Source: Apiosordaria backusii (lineage: Eukaryota > Ascomycota > Sordariomycetes > Sordariales > Lasiosphaeriaceae). Taken from it: a stretch of 64,000 bases of DNA. Below are positions 1-12,093 of the stretch, one piece after another. A model generated the notes under the pieces. The model was given only the letters and a program-made list of their open reading frames with translations, did not search any database and had not been told where the DNA came from. The stretch is from positions 3,162,001 to 3,226,000 of the forward strand of contig JAUKTV010000003.1 of assembly GCA_030549205.1 (NCBI GenBank). Direction: 5' to 3'. The position numbers were made by a program, and so were the translations under genes. Each line of letters begins with the position of its first letter. Position 1 is the first letter of the stretch.

Positions 1-1134
1 CTGCGGGGACTTGGCTGGGTCAGGGTGACTGTTCCCATGCTCTGAAACCAGAATTTGGTAGGTTGTAATGACAACATCATATTTCCCCAGCTGTTTCGCA
101 TCTTTCGTCCTTTGCGGGCCGTGATGGACGCATACTTTCAAGTCGAGAATATCCTTATCAACCTTTTCCTTGATTTCCGCCTCCCACTGCCTGATCAGTG
201 CCAACGGAGCAACAACCAGAGTCCCCCGCTTGATTTCAGAAAAATGCTTCTTGTATCCGGCTTCGTCTGATTTTGGCATCGGATTCGAGATAATAAGTGA
301 GATACTCTGCAGAGTCTTTCCCAAACCCATGTCATCCGCCAGAATCCCTCCCTTGGGAACCCGCCCCTTTTTCAAAGGACCCAACTCCCGGTTCTTCATC
401 CATTTAACTCCAACAACTTGGTGAGGGAGAAGCTTGACTTTGATACCGGTCAGAGTACCATCTTCTTGAACGCCCTCTTCTGGCTCCTTCTCGGGCTCTT
501 CCGCTGGCTTCTTCTCATCTTTCGCAGCCGTCTTGGCGGCATCTTTGGGCGGTGTGATGTCATCCTCTTCTTCGTCCTCCATGCCACCTTCGAGGAGGGC
601 TTTGAGATCAGCGTTGGCTTTGGCAGGGTCGGTGTAAAAGGTTGTCTCGCCGTAGGAACCGCCGGCGGGCTTGGTGTACTGGTGGACAGGCTGCGCTTCC
701 GCGCTGAGGGAGCTGAACATGGGCAGGTCGGGCTTTTTCGGGACATTTTTCGGTTTTAGGGGACCTGAATTCCTATAGAGATCCGCGTGAAACTCTGGGC
801 GGGTTTTGCGCTGGATGAAGAGGTGGTCATGCGATTTGTTGCGCTGCTGTTGCTGTTGCTGTTGCTGAGGGGCGAAGCGGGAGGGGAGCTGGGTTGGGTG
901 GCCGAAGGTAGGGACTGGTGTTGGTGCCGCTGGGGCAGGGCTGTTTGTGAGGTCGATGACGGACCCGGGGGTGTTGAAGCTGTTGTTGTTGTTGTTGTTG
1001 TTGCCAAAGCTGGCTTGTCCGCCTCGCCGAGCGGGGGTTTGCGCGGTTGGGCCGATGCTCATGTTGGCGGCTTGGGAGCTGAGGAAGTCGAGGTCATCGT
1101 CGCTGAAGGATGCCTTGCGGGCTGGTCGCACCAT
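1..1134 (-). CDS. SNF2-family DNA-dependent ATPase/helicase, N-terminal part (runs off the left edge)
   Basis: One uninterrupted minus-strand frame of 378 codons starts at ATG 1134 and continues past base 1. Residues 1-100 are low complexity: an acidic patch (SDDDLDF), an asparagine run coded near 980-1003 and a glutamine run coded near 840-870. A Lys/Glu-rich linker follows, then the start of the SNF2 ATPase domain: LLPHQVVGVKWM, then Walker A in ILADDMGLGKT with the lysine at residue 273, then TLVVAPLALIRQWEAE (motif Ia region) and VVITTYQIL. The layout (Q-motif-like LLPHQ, KGGILADDMGLGKT) resembles the Rad5/Rad16/Uls1 branch of Snf2 proteins, which remodel chromatin or act in DNA-damage tolerance. 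The branch is inference, because the RING insert and helicase C-domain lie outside the window. The same frame is open upstream to a TGA at 1471-1473 but has no earlier ATG. Confidence 0.85.
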   Translation of the reverse strand, partial: MVRPARKASFSDDDLDFLSSQAANMSIGPTAQTPARRGGQASFGNNNNNNNSFNTPGSVIDLTNSPAPAAPTPVPTFGHPTQLPSRFAPQQQQQQQQRNKSHDHLFIQRKTRPEFHADLYRNSGPLKPKNVPKKPDLPMFSSLSAEAQPVHQYTKPAGGSYGETTFYTDPAKANADLKALLEGGMEDEEEDDITPPKDAAKTAAKDEKKPAEEPEKEPEEGVQEDGTLTGIKVKLLPHQVVGVKWMKNRELGPLKKGRVPKGGILADDMGLGKTLQSISLIISNPMPKSDEAGYKKHFSEIKRGTLVVAPLALIRQWEAEIKEKVDKDILDLKVCVHHGPQRTKDAKQLGKYDVVITTYQILVSEHGNSHPDPAKSPQ

Positions 1135-2518
1135 TGTGACGGTGTTGTTGTCTTGTTTCTTCGCGGCGAAGTTGGTGGTTCGGCTTGTGGTTGTTGATGG
1201 TGAGGAATAGCTGATTGTTGTCGATTGGATCAGGTCATAGAAGCTCTGTCTGAGCTCTGCTCGTGTCTTTTTGCTAGTGGTATCGGTAGCCTCTCTCTGG
1301 CTGCTGTCAGACTGTGGTTTGTCGTTGGGTGTGGGTTCGTTCCGTGGTTGGGCCGCAGAATTGGAGCTCGGTTTTCTGCAACAAACGGATTTGGTCAATA
1401 CTCGATCCTGTTTGCCACCAGCTCCATCTTGAGACAGGGCGAATGGATTTGGAAGAGGGGGGAGTGTACTTCATCGAAGGCCGTTACTACACGGCAGTAC
1501 GAATAATGCCCAAAACTATTTGGAGGCCCAAGCTGTGGGGAAGTATTAGAGCACAGATGTGACGCGCTCCAAATCGCGGCGACTGGGAGTTTTGGAGCTT
1601 TGTTGCCTACGCTGTGTGTTTACTGATGTGACGAATTTGGCACTGGCCACCAAGGCAACCATAACACCCCGCATTTCAGTTGCACAACCCCGCCATTCAG
1701 CACCATTACCAGGTACCGAACAAGTGTATGTGGCTCTCCCATTGGCCAACATTTTCTCCCCTGCCTTTCAGATGTCCGGTTTCTAGACGCAACTCCCTTC
1801 AACGACATGATGCTGGGATGGATATTGAGTATTTATTCTGATAATTACTGATTCTACTTTGTCCGCTACGGTATGACCCTTTTCTCGAGACCTCAACTTT
1901 GCCCAGACTGACAGTGTCCACAACCCACCTCCAGATGATCGAAACCAACTCGTTCTCAAGACAAGGGACACAGCTCCGTCAACCCGAACATCCGTCCCTG
2001 GCGAATACCTTCTCCATAGAACCTGCCTCCTCTAAGGCCTCAAGATCTCCCAATCAGTCTCAGTAAGTCCACCACAAGTCATGACACCATGGCCCCCCAA
2101 CCTGGAGGATTAAACTGGGCGGCTTAAAGCCTAGCCTATCGATCCCCGAAGCCTTACACCGCAACCTGGCTTGCTAACCTAAACAAGAAAACCCTCATGG
2201 CATATCACAGAGCCTGAACTTCTAGAATTTCAGGGGTAGTTCTGCGCTCGTACGCCCGTTGGCTACAATAGTGCTTGGCGCATATGGTTCTTTTCAGCTT
2301 GATCCCATCGCAGCAACTGAGCATCCAGGATAGAACAGCAACTGAACATCCAGGATAGAAGAAGTTGTTGCGGTGACCACATATTGAGGTAAATGGGCCA
2401 AGACTCTGTTCTCCAAACACATTGTTCTGGTAGAACGAGAAGGGTTGCTGGTGAGGCAACAGAGCTTCTCAAAACCGAAGCTACCTAGTTTGGTAGTTTA
2501 TCGCGACATACACACTCA
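1135..2518. other. Intergenic region between SNF2 gene and P450 gene
   Basis: Contains the promoter of the SNF2 gene and the 3' flank of the P450 gene. Short frames in several phases lack recognisable domains. The only structured element seen is a 25-bp direct repeat at 2311-2360 (listed separately). Confidence 0.6.
2311..2360. repeat. Two-copy 25-bp tandem repeat
   Basis: Two adjacent 25-bp units (2311-2335 and 2336-2360) differ at one base (g/a at unit position 11). They lie about 150 bp beyond the P450 stop codon. Confidence 0.9.
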
Positions 2519-4254
2519 CTACACATCCACCTCTCTTTCCTTCCTCTCCTGCATAGTAATTCCTGCGAACTCTCCCTCATCCCTCACTCTCACCTTAACC
2601 ATTACTCTCTCCTTCGGCTCCAAAACATGCACCGGTAAGATCCCATCATCCTTCTCCGGAAGCTTTTCACCCACAATCTCAATCTCGAACCTGGTAACTA
2701 TCATCGCGATCAGCGCCTTAATCGTCGTCACAGCAAAATGTCTCCCCGGACAGAGCGTCTTTCCCCCACCAAAAGCTCTAAAGCCCTTCACAGTCCACTT
2801 CTGATCGCCCTCCAAAAACCTCTCTGGTTTAAACTCCTTAACGTCCTCTCCCCAGTAGCCCCTAGAAGCATGTATTGTCCCCCCAGAAATCTGCACCACC
2901 GCTCCACCCTTGAACCAATATCTGTCTCCCTTCGCATTCATCTCAACACCCTCTTTTGGCACCACCAACCTCGTCGAGTAAGTATCACTATTCAATCTCA
3001 AACACTCCTTCACCACAGCCTCCAACATTCTCTTATCTTTCAGCCCCACCAACACTATCTTCTCCGTGTCCCTCTGCACATCAAGCTCCTCCCTTATTCT
3101 CTCCAAAAGTCTCTGATCATTACACACCTGCAAGACCCCCCAAAAAGTCGTCGTCGCCGTATTGACAATCCCCGCAAAAAGAAAGCTCACCTCCGACCTC
3201 GCCACCTCCTTTAACGCCCACCCATGCCGCAACGCAATCTCAACCCTCTGCTTGATAATCGGTGCTACACTCTCATGTGTATATCCCCCTTCCAACAACC
3301 ATCTCTCAAAAGCCTTCACCAACCTCTCCCTACCCCTATACGCCCTTCTTGCCGTCATACTCGGCCAGATACCAACCAGTAACCCCCCCAACCCGTGATC
3401 AAAATCCCAAAACGCCTCCTCTAACTCCGGTTCAACAACCAGTGGATTCCGCTCCCCATACAAGAACTTGGCAGTAGCCACCGCAACAAAATGCCTGATC
3501 CACACCAGTAAATCAATCTCTTTGTTGTCCGGGTTGGGAACATATTCGCCAACCAGCTGCTTGAGCTCCTCCGCAGCTGAAGAAGCAAGTTTCAGCATCT
3601 CCTCCCCCGGACCAAAACTCTTTTCGACCAGATCGTGAATGTCGGCCAAGAACCCTGCCTGCTCCCCAGGGAGGGGATCGATATTCTGGCGGACAATCTC
3701 GACCGTTTTGGCATTGAGGCCAAGCACTCGTTTTGTGATGTCGGGCACCAAGGGGGCGAAAGAGAGGGATCTGGGGAGGCGCTGGACGGAAGAGGCGAGG
3801 GAGGGGGAGGTGACGATGTAGATTCTGGAGAAGGGGACGGGGAGGGTGAAGATGGGGAGGTGGGGGTTGTCAAGGCTGTATGAAATCATAGGTTAGTAAG
3901 AGACGTTGGGGAGAATGGTAAGTGAAAAAGAGGGACATACCCGATATTCTTCACATATCGACCTCCTTGAAGCAACATCCCCAGCACGTGCCCTAGGAAT
4001 GGGATTCGGGAGGGGATGATGGGCGGTTCATCCTTCGCAAGCGGTATCGTCTGAGCATAGTAGAGCAGAGCATACGCTGTGAGCAACACCACAGCTACAA
4101 CGGTGAGAGGTGAAGTTTCGATGAGGTTCGCCGACCATGGAAACTGCAAGGGGGGAACTTGAGAAATCGCCGAAAAGATTGAGGTGCTGTTCCACGCCAA
4201 TTGCAAGGGGAAAACCTGAGTTGGTGAAAATGAAGCGGTGCTGTTCTCCGCCAT
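2519..4254 (-). CDS. Cytochrome P450 monooxygenase (microsomal, CYP7/CYP8-like class)
   Basis: Two exons, 4254-3941 and 3875-2519, joined across a 65-bp intron (3876-3940; GTATGT donor, TTACTAACC branch, CAG acceptor) give 556 residues. A membrane anchor lies at about residues 49-67 (PLTVVAVVLLTAYALLYYA) and is followed by a proline-rich hinge (PPIIPSRIPFLGH). The K-helix ExxR is E395-CL-R398, PERF is at 455-458, and the heme loop FGGGKTLCPGRHFA starts at 473 with Cys480 as thiolate ligand. The I-helix region reads FAGIVNTATTTFWGV. The heme loop and short C-terminus resemble fungal P450s annotated as sterol 7-alpha-hydroxylase- or prostacyclin-synthase-like. The substrate cannot be read from the sequence. 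An in-frame GTG two codons upstream is not the start. No redox partner or pathway gene is adjacent. Confidence 0.9.
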
Positions 4255-5314
4255 CTTCACTTCCTGGCTGTGCCGTTGGGGTCGTTTTTATCGTCGCAGG
4301 GTACTTCTCAAAGTGTGGTGTTGATGTTGGTGGAATACCTCACAACTTCCTCATCATGAGCAGGCAAAAGTTCATTTTTTTTTTAAGAAAAAGAGGATCA
4401 ACCGCCCATGGTGATGTTCCAGTACACAGGCTTATATGAAATCCCACGGGAGAGGTCCAACCGCAGAAAGCTCCCCCTCCCATCCAATTGTACGTTCCAT
4501 CCCATGTTCCCTCCAAATTACACCTTTAAATTCCCAACGAATCACAGCTCTGTTCCTCACCCTTGCCCATCACCCGCAGCACACACCACCAACCTATCAG
4601 CTTCGACAAAACCACAATTGGGGACGCAACAATGTATACACTTATACAACAACACATGCAAAACAATCGTGTACCAAAAGCCCAAGTAATGTAAACAAAC
4701 TCATGCAACCATTTGAACACCTTCAAAAAGTCTCCGGGGGGATCGTCTCTCCCCGAGTTCCTTTTGTCTCGTTGTCGCCCGCTCCCTCTACGTCTCTCCA
4801 TATCATCATCATCATGTGTCTGGATTCCAGAACTAAACTTCCAAAAAAAACCCTCTGTATACATAGCATGGATATCGTAAAACCGACTTCTTTATTCTCT
4901 AACACACAGTATATTTAGAAAAGCCATACTCTCCCAAATGCAAATACAAACTCTCGCTACAATCACATAAAACAGGCATGAATCCATCCTTTCGGTCAGT
5001 TAGCGGAGGATGGGGGGCATTCAACAGAAAAATTGCATAGGTACCTATCTATTCCGGTGCAATGGACCCCCTTTGCCAATGGTCCCAAGACCTGGTACCC
5101 ATTCTCAACGTCAACTCATAGTACCCAGGGTACTTAACTAAACAGAGACAAGCTCCAGCAAACGAATCAGAACCATATCCCCCCACCCACAGAACCTCTC
5201 TCTCTCTCTCCCCTGCAACCTCCCTCCTCCCCCCCAACTTATTAATCCCATCATCCCATCATCCCCCCCCCCCTCCCCCCCCTCCATCAAGTCCACCCGC
5301 CCCCCCTCCCCCCC
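4255..5314. other. Intergenic region upstream of P450, with C-rich tracts
   Basis: Holds the P450 promoter and the 3' flank of the secreted-protein gene. The plus strand carries long pyrimidine/poly-C runs at about 5216-5313, ending almost at the stop codon of the neighbouring gene. No coding frame here has domain support. Confidence 0.5.
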
Positions 5315-6008
5315 TCAATTCCGCATAATCTCCCACTCAACATCATACCCACAATTCGTCTCCCCCCTCGCCCTCACCGTGTCCCCCCCGCCCGTCCACA
5401 TACTATAAAACAGCATCCTGACGATATCCTCATTTCCAATCCAGGTCCAGTCGCCAAAGTTCCTCGTCCCTTGGGCGCGGAGCTTGCAGGTGGCGTGGCT
5501 GACGACGGGGTCGCGCCAGCCGGTTCCCCAGAGGGTCCAGCGGCCTGTAATACCGGGTATCTCATTAACATCAAGCACGCATCCATCACAGGGCAACAGG
5601 GTTTTATATTTGGGACATACCGCCATTGACAATATTATTCGCAATCACCCAGCAGTCGTCGTTGATGGCGTGGTTGCCGAGGTGGCGCTGGTCTTCCCAC
5701 ACGTAGGGGAGGTTGGAGCAGAAGGTGTCGCGTTTGGTGATGAGTTTGTTGTTGCCGGCTGCTGTGGTGTCAGCGGTGTCGGGGAGGAGTCCGAGGGCCT
5801 GTCGGAAGGTGTTGTAGGCGGAGAGGAACTCGGCGGCGGTGGCGTTGGGGTGGGGGGTGGAGAGGAGGGTTTTGATAACAGGGGGGAGTTGGCTGGACGT
5901 CCCAACTGAGGAAAGGGCAGCGGGGGCGGAGTGGACGGGGTTGGTGAGGAGGAGGAGGGTGGTGGTGAAGCCTAGGATGGCTTGGAGGTTGGTGGTGGTG
6001 AAGAGCAT
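5315..6008 (-). CDS. Small secreted four-cysteine protein, Ecp2/Hce2-like
   Basis: Exons 6008-5621 and 5544-5315 join across a 76-bp intron (5545-5620, GTATGT..CAG) to give 205 residues. A signal peptide is evident (MLFTTTNLQAILGF, then TTTLLLLTNPVHSA; cleavage probably near residue 27). The mature part has four cysteines in the contexts TFCSNL, NDDCWVI, HATCKL and TNCGY, with RWTLW between C2 and C3 and WIGNEDIVRML before C4. The order Cys..DC..I..WT..TC..IGN/D..C matches my recollection of the Hce2/Ecp2 effector domain (Pfam PF14856). That family includes Cladosporium Ecp2 and many proteins in non-pathogenic ascomycetes, so a role in virulence is not implied. A KR site at about 92-93 before the domain could be a Kex2 processing site. 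The assignment is by pattern only. Confidence 0.7.
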
Positions 6009-6997
6009 GGTCGAGGTGTGTTGGTTGGGGAAATGGTCTGAGAATGATGGAAGGTGATAACTAATTGAGTGATGAGGGTGAAGGGTGAGTAGAAAGATCT
6101 GAAAGTCAACAGATATGAAAGGGGCTTTTATACCTGTTCTCGTATTTTCTCGTCCAGATATTACGAACTGTCAAGACCCCCAACTTTGGGCATAATTCTG
6201 TTCATGGGACCGAGGGCTTCTCACGATGCCGTTGATTGCAAGGTTTGTGTCTTTCCATTGGCTGACATCGCCTGAATCATCACCAACCTCATGGCCATGG
6301 CGTCCTTCCTTCCAAGCACGCAATACCGAGTTTGTTGGCTGGGAGAGGTCACGATCTTGTCAAAATATGTATGAATAAGGAAGCAAAAAGGCATCTTGAT
6401 CTTTCGCATGAAGGATGCATCACGAGATTGGTTCACCAACTTTGGTTGTCGCGAGTTGAACCCCAAAGCGAGTTCTTGCCAAGTGTATATTGAAACAATA
6501 TAGTTGGAGCGTTAACGGCGATGTCATCTGAATAAGGCTATATCTTGACTACATCCATGCCCTCGCAGGTAGGAGCGCTTGTAAAGTGCCCTCTGACTGG
6601 CTCATGATGGCGACATGCCCTGTTGGTCCGATGAAGACGACCTGGGCCAAGAGCTGACCCGGGACAGCCCTTGGAAGGGTTTATTTTGCTCACCACCGAA
6701 GACAATGAAGCCTTGGTACAGACATATCTCTCCAGAATGAAGAAGTATCTATTCCCAGCCTGTAGATCCAGAACATAGGTATTTACTTGAGCCTATATTG
6801 ATGTTGTCCAGGCATCCAAAGAGTACTTCCATGTGTCTTCGTGTCCGGACAAGGCTTTGAGCGGAGCTTTGTATGTGTCTTTTTTTTTTGTCTTGGGCAA
6901 GTGTTTAAACGACAGCATGAACTAGGGCTGTTGAACCTCCGAAAATTTTGATCAAAAGTGGTCCTAGATGGTGGTGATTGTGTTTTGTATCAGCTCT
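6009..6997. other. Intergenic region
   Basis: Promoter of the secreted-protein gene and 3' flank of the Yrb30-like gene. I see no coding frame, RNA gene or repeat that can be supported. Confidence 0.5.
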
Positions 6998-9107
6998 CTA
7001 CCTACCCGCCCCCCTTGACCCCGACTGTTTCCCATGCTCCGAGTCGACATCACCATCATCATAGGGATCGAACCCCATCCGTCTCTTCGTTTGATCCTTT
7101 ATCCTCTGCGCCATCTCCCCAGCATAGCCAGTAGTGGTGGTATTTTGCAAGAAATGCATCGTAAAGTCGTCCGGGATCGCCAAGTGGGAGACCTGCTGAG
7201 ACTCTTGGAGACTCGTGAGCCGTATCAGCATCTCCAGCAATGACAGCGAAGATGTGACGGCGTCGAACGGCGACCTGGGCATATCTTTCTGAGCTGGATT
7301 TCTTCTCTCGATATCACGAGATGGTTGGCGGGCGGGGGATGCAGCTGGCGAGTCTGAGTGTAGGGATATCTGTCTAAACTGTTGGATCAAGTTGGAGTCG
7401 GCAGAGAGGCTGTTATGAGGAATGTGATGATCGTCGTTTGAGAAGCGCCGCTGGGGTGAATCAACGCTGCTGTCCTCTTCATCCGCAGTCTCTGAGCCCG
7501 AGTCGTCGCCATCGTCATCCATGTACACCTCAAGAGCCAACCACTCAGGGTCCAGATGCGGAGGCAAGTTCGTTGCGCGTGAATGGTCTTGATCTCCAGA
7601 TCGATCTGGCGACAAATGGCTCTCCTCCCACAGTTGCCGGTCGATCTCGTCTTGGTCGTCAGATTCATCATCCGAATAGCCGTGGTTGACGATTCCTGAC
7701 TGGGCAGCAGATTCGGGCGGCATTTCATGTGGGGAAACCATACTTAGGTCCCTCTTTAGCAACAGAACGGGATTGTTGTACCCATTTTCTGCATCGCCGA
7801 TGTTGAGGAGGACTCCTGTGTCCGTGTAGAAGATCTTGGAAAACTGATGGATGGGTATTGCCTCTCGGATGCCCGCCATTCTCACGCCCTCAAACTCCTG
7901 AGACTTTAGGCCGCGTTCTTTTTCTTCGTGCATCCGTCCATCGTCCAAATCCTCAACGATCTCCAAGTGGTAACTGTATCCATTGGCCGACCCATTAAAT
8001 CCTGCCTCGTGTTGGTGGTTCTTGTGATCGTGTCCAGAGCAGTACCCGCGCACAGGATCAAAAGTACAGCCCATAGGGGTCCGTAAGAGCCGTACTCTAG
8101 CCTTGTGCATGACTTCTTGCCAAATGGGTTTCCTGTCGGTCTCTCCAATCCCATATGGAATTTCCTTGGAGCTTTCTGTTCCATCTGCCCCATGACTGGA
8201 TTTCTTCTCTGGAGTCTCCATGAGCTGTAATGCTGACGACGAGCCGCTCGTACTCATCCCCCCGTTTTGCTCTTTATGCTTCTCGCTCTGTGTTTTGACT
8301 TGAGAGTGGCCGACAAAAAGCATGTACAGGGTTAGCGTGAATGACGGACCAACTTGAATAGGCTGTGTCCCGTTGAAGTGCAAGTCCCCAAAAGATACCA
8401 AGGTGCTAGCTTGCATGAGTCTCGAGGGAGAGAAGGTGGCTTCGCGGGGGTTCATAGGCGTGGACATGTTTTCACCAGAGGCAGTAATGGCCAGCTGGAT
8501 GAAAGGGATATCTCGGTCAATCCTGTCCAATAGGCGTTTGATATCGCTGAGAATCATAACCAGCTCGGCATGGTGAGCCTCAGACATCCGAGAGCGGCGC
8601 CCATTTCCAAAGCCTTCTTCCTCGGTGGCAGCGGCATTCTGAAGTCGTTTCCCAAGGCGAACAATTTCTCGATGTAATGAAGAAGCCAGTGGTTGTGCCG
8701 CATCGAGAAATGAGTTCCCTCGGCCAGACCTGTGATAGGATGTTAGTGGTGTTGCTCATACGGAATAAGGCTGAGTAGGCACGTGTGAGAGTGAGTCCTC
8801 AAGTAGGATCTCTTGGCTGACGTACTTGAGAAGGATCAGGTCGATTGCAGGGGAGACAATCTGCGAGTCGAAGATTAGTCAACCTTGTGCGACACAAAGA
8901 GACAGAGAGATACCCGAGGGGGCGAACCTTGATTTTTGTGTTAAGAAGCTTTTGCAGAGACTTGAGCTCTGTATAGACCGACTTATCATCAACTGTTTTG
9001 AGCAGGCGGGAACACTGCTGGACGGCATATTTGGACGTGAGGGCAATCCCGGATTTGATGGCGAAGTTGACCGTCTGGTATCCGAGGTTGGCTAAAAGTG
9101 CGTCCAT
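6998..9107 (-). CDS. RanGTP-binding protein, Yrb30 family
   Basis: Three exons, 9107-8928, 8860-8826 and 8729-6998, are separated by introns of 67 bp (8861-8927, TGACTAATC branch) and 96 bp (8730-8825, CACTAACAT branch). The product is 648 residues. The N-terminus (MDALLANLGYQTVNFAIKSG, then ALTSKYAVQQCSRLLKTV) closely resembles what I recall of yeast Yrb30 and its ascomycete homologues, which bind RanGTP and stimulate GTP hydrolysis by Ran together with RanGAP in nucleocytoplasmic transport. Further family-like blocks are IVSPAIDLILLKSGRGNSFL, YSYHLEIVEDLDDGRMH, IPIHQFSKIFYTDTG and the C-terminal LSLLEMLIRLTSLQES. An acidic low-complexity stretch (DDDGDDSGSETADEEDSS) lies in the last third. 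It is divergent from the eRF3 gene, with 668 bp between starts. Confidence 0.75.
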
Positions 9108-9775
9108 CGTCTCTCAGATTCCATTGCTTCATTTGGACAAGGTAAAAGTGAAAATAGAAAAAGTAAACATGATTTACTAAACTCGATTCATGCTCTGGTC
9201 AGGCAGAACTCCCCAGAAGGTCAGGCAGCTTGTTCTACGGAGTAGGGTGCGTCTCTTTGGCTGCGGTGAACGGTCTGCCGCTTAGAATTGTTTAGTCGCA
9301 CTGTGCGGAGGTCCCTTGAACAGCCCCCTGCAATTGAGCCCAGTCTTTGTGCACTAGGCCCAGGAACCACTAACACAATGCGGACAGGGGCGGGGCGGAC
9401 AGTGTGGTTCGCCATTGATCATACTGTCCACTTAACTCGAACCCTCTTCCCCGCCGTGGCCGCCACAATCAACCAGGCAATGGTGGGGCAGCGACCAGCA
9501 AATCTTCCCGACTTCTTCTCCTTCGACCACCTGAAGAAGCCCTCTTGACTCACAGGTGTTCCATCAGGTACGTCCCAGACCATCTTATCACCGAGAAGAC
9601 TCATCAGAGTCCATAAACTAACTAGGTTTCAGTCACGAGGAGTTGTCGCAAAGCCCAGCGCAGTCTGAATTTGCACTTGGTCGCAGTTAAAAAGTTGCGC
9701 CGCAGCCCCGCGAATCTCCCTAGACACCACGATACTCAAAGATTTTACGCAGAACACCGCTGAATAACGACCAAA
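9108..9775. promoter_or_regulatory. Shared divergent promoter region of Yrb30-like gene and eRF3
   Basis: 668 bp separate the two start codons, so both promoters and 5' leaders must lie here. No specific factor site is claimed. Confidence 0.5.
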
Positions 9776-12093
9776 ATGTCCAACAACGTTCAGGAATCGT
9801 GGGAGGATGACTCCTCCGCCCAGGACGAGAACCTGGCGCGCCAGGCGCAACAAATGAATCTCAACCAGCAGGGAAGTTTTCGCCCCGGCGCTGCCTCGTT
9901 CCAGCCGACAGCCCAGACCTTCCAGCCTGGCCAGGGTTACGGTGGTTACAACCAGTATGGCCAGCAGCAGCAATACTATGGCGGTCAGGGTCAGGGCTAT
10001 TATGGTCAATACGGCCAGCAGCAAGGCTATGGGCAGGGGTACGGTGGTGTCTACGGCCAAAACCAAGGCGGTTATAACCAGGGGCAAGGATATGGTAGGT
10101 CGGAATGAGGAGCCATATTGTCTTGGACTCACGCTGATGCAGACCACAGGTCAATGGCAAGGTTATCAGCAGCAGCAGCAGCAGCAGCAGCAGCAATACC
10201 CATACCAGCCTCAGCAGCAACAACAGACACAGCAGACACAGCAACAAGCCCCCAAGCCCACTCCCACCATCGTCAAGAGGCCAGCTCAACCAGCCCAGGG
10301 CGAAGCGTCCAAGCCAGCGCCCGCTAAGGACATTGGCGCAAAGGTTCTAAGCATTGGAGGGGACGCGAAGCCCAAGGTGCTCTCGATCGGCAACCCTGCG
10401 CCTGCTAAGGAAGAGGCGCCCAAGGCCAAGGTTCTCTCCATTGGCAATCCTGCGCCCGCTAAGGAGGAGCCCAAGAAGGAAGAGGTCAAGAAGCAGGAGG
10501 CGAAGAATGAAGGCACTGCTCAGGCGGCTCAGAAGGTTGCCGCAACCAAGGCGGTAGAGAAAAACGATCCTCAGGCGGCTAGCGGGAAGACATCGCCAGC
10601 TCCCTCCTCTGGGCGTTCCAGCCCGTCTCGCGCCGCGGGAGCCAAGGCTGCTGCTCGCGACGTTGACGCCGTCGAAAAGGAACAGACGGCTGATGTCGAC
10701 GATGAGACGCTCAAGGAAGTCTACGGCAAGGAGCACGTCAACATCATCTTCATTGGCCACGTCGACGCTGGCAAGAGTACCCTTGGTGGTGCCATTCTCT
10801 ACGTCACCGGCATGGTTGACCAGAGAACTCTGGACAAGTATAAGAGGGACGCCAAGGAGATGGGCCGTGAGACATGGTACCTTTCATGGGCCCTTGATTT
10901 GACCAACGAGGAACGTTCCAAGGGCAAGACTGTCGAGGTTGGTCGTGGCTTCTTCGAGACGGACAAGCGCAGATACAGTATTCTCGATGCCCCTGGCCAT
11001 AAGACCTATGTGCCCAACATGATTGGTGGTGCTTCGCAGGCCGATGTTGGTATTCTTGTCATTTCCGCGCGCAAGGGTGAGTACGAGACTGGTTTCGAGA
11101 AGGGCGGCCAGACCAGAGAACACGCCATGTTGGCCAAGACTCAGGGTGTGAACAAGCTTATTGTTGCCATCAACAAGATGGACGACCCCACTGTCAACTG
11201 GTCCCACGAGCGCTATCTTGAGTGCACCACCAAGCTCCAACAGTTCCTGAAAGGTACCGGATACAACCTGAAGACGGACGTCTTCTTCATGCCCATCGCC
11301 GCTCAGCAGACCATGGGTATCAAGGACCGCGTACCCAAGGATGTGTGCCCCTGGTATGATGGGCCCTCGCTCCTCGAGTACCTTGATAACATGAAGGCCC
11401 TGGAGCGCAAGATCAACGCGCCCTTCATGATGGCCGTCGCCGGCAAGTACCGTGACATGGGTACCATGGTCGAGGGCAAGATCGAGGCTGGTGTGATCAA
11501 GAAGGGCATGAGCGTCGTCATGATGCCCAACAAGCAGACTGTCGATATTGCGGCTGTCTATGGTGAGACCGAAGACGAAATGACCATCGCCCAGTGCGGT
11601 GACCAAGTCCGTCTCCGCCTCCGTGGCATCGAAGAGGAAGAGATCATGCCCGGTTTCGTCCTCTGCTCGACCAAGCGCCTGGTGCACAACGTCTCTCAGT
11701 TCGAGGCCCAGATCCGCATTCTTGATCTCAAGAGCATTCTCACTGCCGGCTTCAACTGCGTCCTGCACGTCCACGCCGCTATTGAAGAGGTTACCTTTGC
11801 GGCTCTGCTGCACAAGCTGCAGAAGGGCACCAACAGGAAGAGCAAGCTGCCGCCATCTCATGCCAAGAAGGGTGACAGCATTATTGCCCGCTTGCAGGTT
11901 ACTGGCGGTGCTGGGTCGGTTTGCGTGGAGAGGTTTGAGGATTATCCCCAGATGGGCCGCTTCACCCTGCGTGATCAGGTGAGTTTTTGTTGTCTGTGTT
12001 TTCTGCATCTCAACCGTTACTGATATGTGTTTACAGGGTCAAACGATCGCCATTGGCAAGATCACCAAGCTCATCACCGACGAGTCTGCTTAA
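9776..12093 (+). CDS. sup35: Eukaryotic peptide chain release factor GTP-binding subunit eRF3 (Sup35)
   Basis: Exons 9776-10094, 10150-11978 and 12037-12093 (introns of 55 bp and 58 bp) encode 734 residues. It is the GTPase that assists eRF1 in translation termination. The N-domain (about 1-140) is rich in Q, N, G and Y, with YGGYNQYGQQQQ-type repeats and a ten-glutamine run at 113-122. This is the composition of the prion-forming domain of yeast Sup35. The charged M-domain (about 140-300) contains KVLSIG three times (near 171, 182 and 200). The EF-Tu-like GTPase domain has G1 GHVDAGKS at 309-316, G3 DAPGH at 386-390 and G4 NKMD at 448-451, followed by the beta-barrel domains to the C-terminus (GQTIAIGKITKLI). 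The spliced last exon is short (18 codons plus stop). All motifs appear intact. Confidence 0.97.

Noticed and set aside
756..1007. Thr/Ser-rich 83-codon minus frame
   Set aside because: Out-of-frame reading of the low-complexity N-terminus of the SNF2 gene (AAC and CAG repeats).
10884..12008. 374-codon minus-strand frame
   Set aside because: Mirror of the eRF3 coding exon caused by its codon bias; no domain, and the plus-strand gene is certain.
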